Source: Deinococcus sp. HSC-46F16
GTDB taxonomy: Bacteria > Deinococcota > Deinococci > Deinococcales > Deinococcaceae
Assembly: GCF_024171495.1 (NCBI RefSeq)
Contig: NZ_JALJZW010000007.1
Location: 76,107 to 140,106 of the forward strand
DNA length: 64,000 nucleotides
Direction: 5' to 3'
Part shown: piece by piece, positions 58,036 through 64,000 of the stretch
Numbering within the stretch: position 1 is the stretch's first letter
Layout: every line of letters starts with the position of its first letter
The notes under the pieces: model-generated
Seen by the model: the letters and a program-made list of their open reading frames with translations, nothing else
The model's database searches: none
What the model was told of the DNA's origin: nothing
Translations under genes and position numbers: made by a program

Positions 58036-58056
58036 GGCGTCAGGGCCACGTCAGGG
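58036..58056 (-). promoter_or_regulatory. Second PHO-box-like repeat upstream of pstC
   Basis: GTCAGGGCC at 58039 and 58050 are direct repeats exactly 11 bases apart, the same phase as the four repeats before pstS. On the coding strand these read CCTGAC. Confidence 0.5.
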
Positions 58057-58095
58057 CCGAGGCCATCGGGGAAGACCAGGAGGCGGGCAGCGAGC

Positions 58096-58123
58096 CGGGC
58101 GGCTCCCGCCAGAGAGCCGCCCG
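58096..58123 (-). terminator. Hairpin between pstS and pstC
   Basis: CGGGCGGCTC/GAGCCGCCCG perfect ten-pair stem. Probably an attenuating terminator that keeps PstS in excess over the permease. Confidence 0.75.
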
Positions 58124-58143
58124 CGCCGGAGGGAAGCAACCGC

Positions 58144-59178
<1,035 letters not shown>

Positions 59179-59184
59179 GGCCCC

Positions 59185-59238
59185 AGGGTGCCCCCCCCAC
59201 GTCAGGGCGGCGTCACCGCCGTGTCAGCGGAAGGTCAG
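59185..59238 (-). promoter_or_regulatory. pstS promoter with four 11-base-phased PHO repeats
   Basis: GTCA occurs at 59201, 59212, 59223 and 59234, exactly 11 bases apart (coding strand TGAC). This is the geometry of PhoB-type binding sites. The weak -10 box CACCCT at 59190-59185 ends six bases before ATG 59178, so an activator in place of a -35 box fits. Confidence 0.65.
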
Positions 59239-59244
59239 CCCAAA

Positions 59245-59284
59245 GCAAGTCGGGCGGCGAGGTCTCCCCCACCGCCCGACTTGC
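59245..59284. terminator. Terminator after the ABC exporter genes
   Basis: GCAAGTCGGGCGG and CCGCCCGACTTGC form a perfect 13-pair stem. It insulates pstS from upstream transcription. Confidence 0.85.
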
Positions 59285-59293
59285 CCTTTAACC

Positions 59294-63090
<3,797 letters not shown>

Positions 63091-63174
63091 GGGAGAGGTA
63101 CCTCAAGGGGGAAAGAGGGCGAAGACAGGCGGGGGTGGGCAGATTTCGGCAGCTCAGCAGGCCGGAGAGCGGTC

Positions 63175-63202
63175 AGTCTACGCCGATGGGCTGGGCGGCA
63201 AA
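63175..63202 (-). promoter_or_regulatory. Probable promoter of the ABC exporter operon
   Basis: Minus-strand TTTGCC (63202-63197), 16 bases, TAGACT (63180-63175). The leader to TTG 63090 is about 78 bases. The rest of the 63091-63420 gap shows no gene; besides this and the tRNA promoter I see nothing specific. Confidence 0.5.
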
Positions 63203-63308
63203 TGCGCGATATGGCGGAGGTGGGGCGGAAGCTGCCTTCAGTCCGGCTTCATCAGACGGGCCGCCGAACGCTTCTCAAACTCCACCCCGATAGCGCGGCG
63301 GGGCCGTG

Positions 63309-63337
63309 TTGACACCCCCTGGAGCCGGTGCTACTAT
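63309..63337 (+). promoter_or_regulatory. Strong promoter of the tRNA-tuf operon
   Basis: TTGACA (63309-63314), 17 bases, TACTAT (63332-63337): near-consensus housekeeping promoter about 80 bases before the first tRNA. Confidence 0.85.
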
Positions 63338-63420
63338 TCACAGCCGGAAGTCAGCGCGGCAAGCGCGAAACTTTCGCACTCAGGGGCAGAAATCTGTCCC
63401 CGCCGGTTCCGGGAAGGGCT

Positions 63421-63497
<77 letters not shown>

Positions 63498-63538
63498 ACG
63501 GCCCATGCCGTGACAATCCGGGCCGGGACGAGCAGGAC

Positions 63539-63705
<167 letters not shown>

Positions 63706-63709
63706 CTCC

Positions 63710-63784
<75 letters not shown>

Positions 63785-63839
63785 GCCGGGAACGCGGCCT
63801 GCTTACTCAAGCGGGCCGCATTTCCTTACGCTTTCCGGG

Positions 63840-63869
63840 TTACATGCCCCCGGCTCCGGCCGGTATGCT
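63840..63869 (+). promoter_or_regulatory. Possible internal promoter for tuf
   Basis: TTACAT, 18 bases, TATGCT about 50 bases before the tuf ATG. A GCGGCC/GGCCGC hairpin (63794-63819) separates the last tRNA from it and may be a processing site. Confidence 0.4.
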
Positions 63870-63913
63870 GTGCAGGCTGGCTTGTCCCAGAGACATCCCC
63901 TTTCAGGAGGAAA

Positions 63914-64000
<87 letters not shown>

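Noticed and set aside
63309..63318. TGACACCC on the plus strand as a late-motif core
   Set aside because: It is the -35 box (TTGACA) of the tRNA-tuf promoter on the plus strand with a consensus -10 box at 17 bases; unrelated to the phage.

Overview
The window is GC-rich and reads as a Deinococcus chromosome (inference). Many chromosomal genes have a TANNNT box ending about six bases before the start codon and no Shine-Dalgarno sequence, the leaderless layout known to be common in Deinococcus. The chromosomal gene content and the Thr-Tyr-Gly-Thr tRNA cluster in front of tuf also fit.

Bases 1 to about 37,520 are one end of a temperate siphovirus-like prophage; its other end, with the lysis genes, lies left of base 1. 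An integrase (36.2-37.4 kb) abuts a tRNA-Val gene that probably carries the attachment site. Next to it is a lysogeny block: a CI-like repressor, a separate S24-protease-like protein, and three cargo genes including a membrane protein with a GAF-like domain. A divergent operator region at 33.2-33.35 kb separates it from a leftward early operon: Cro-like, excisionase-like, small membrane and winged-helix proteins, a RecT/Bet annealing protein, a lambda-O-like initiator with an iteron cluster inside the gene, a DnaB helicase, an HTH protein, a VRR-NUC nuclease and small proteins. The late genes follow leftward from 24.7 kb: HTH protein, terminase small and large subunits, scaffold, major capsid, connectors, portal, head morphogenesis, neck and tail completion, major tail protein, a G/GT chaperone pair, a 2,531-residue tape measure protein with an embedded peptidase domain, and baseplate and beta-helix tip proteins. 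Three small exported proteins, two with lipoboxes, are inserted as probable morons.

The most novel signal is a repeated element at late transcription-unit boundaries: GCCGGGTGTCA, then 22 or 23 bases, then a start codon, with a conserved A at -11 and T at -7. Six copies occur, four directly behind intrinsic terminators, all at or downstream of the terminase operon. It looks like a phage-specific late promoter giving mostly leaderless mRNAs.

Bases 37.5-64.0 kb are host chromosome: tRNA-Val and tRNA-Cys, a glycerophosphodiester phosphodiesterase lipoprotein, thrS with a leader that looks like a peptide-controlled attenuator, a DUF805 protein, a glutaredoxin-like protein, infC, a glycogen debranching enzyme, an NrtR-like Nudix regulator, ybaB and recR, an acetyltransferase, a TetR regulator, a periplasmic binding protein, a truncated-hemoglobin fusion, an SppA-type peptidase, OsmC, an oligoendopeptidase F, the pstSCAB-phoU locus with 11-base-phased PHO-box-like repeats, a heterodimeric ABC exporter, and four tRNAs leading into tuf, which runs off the right edge.
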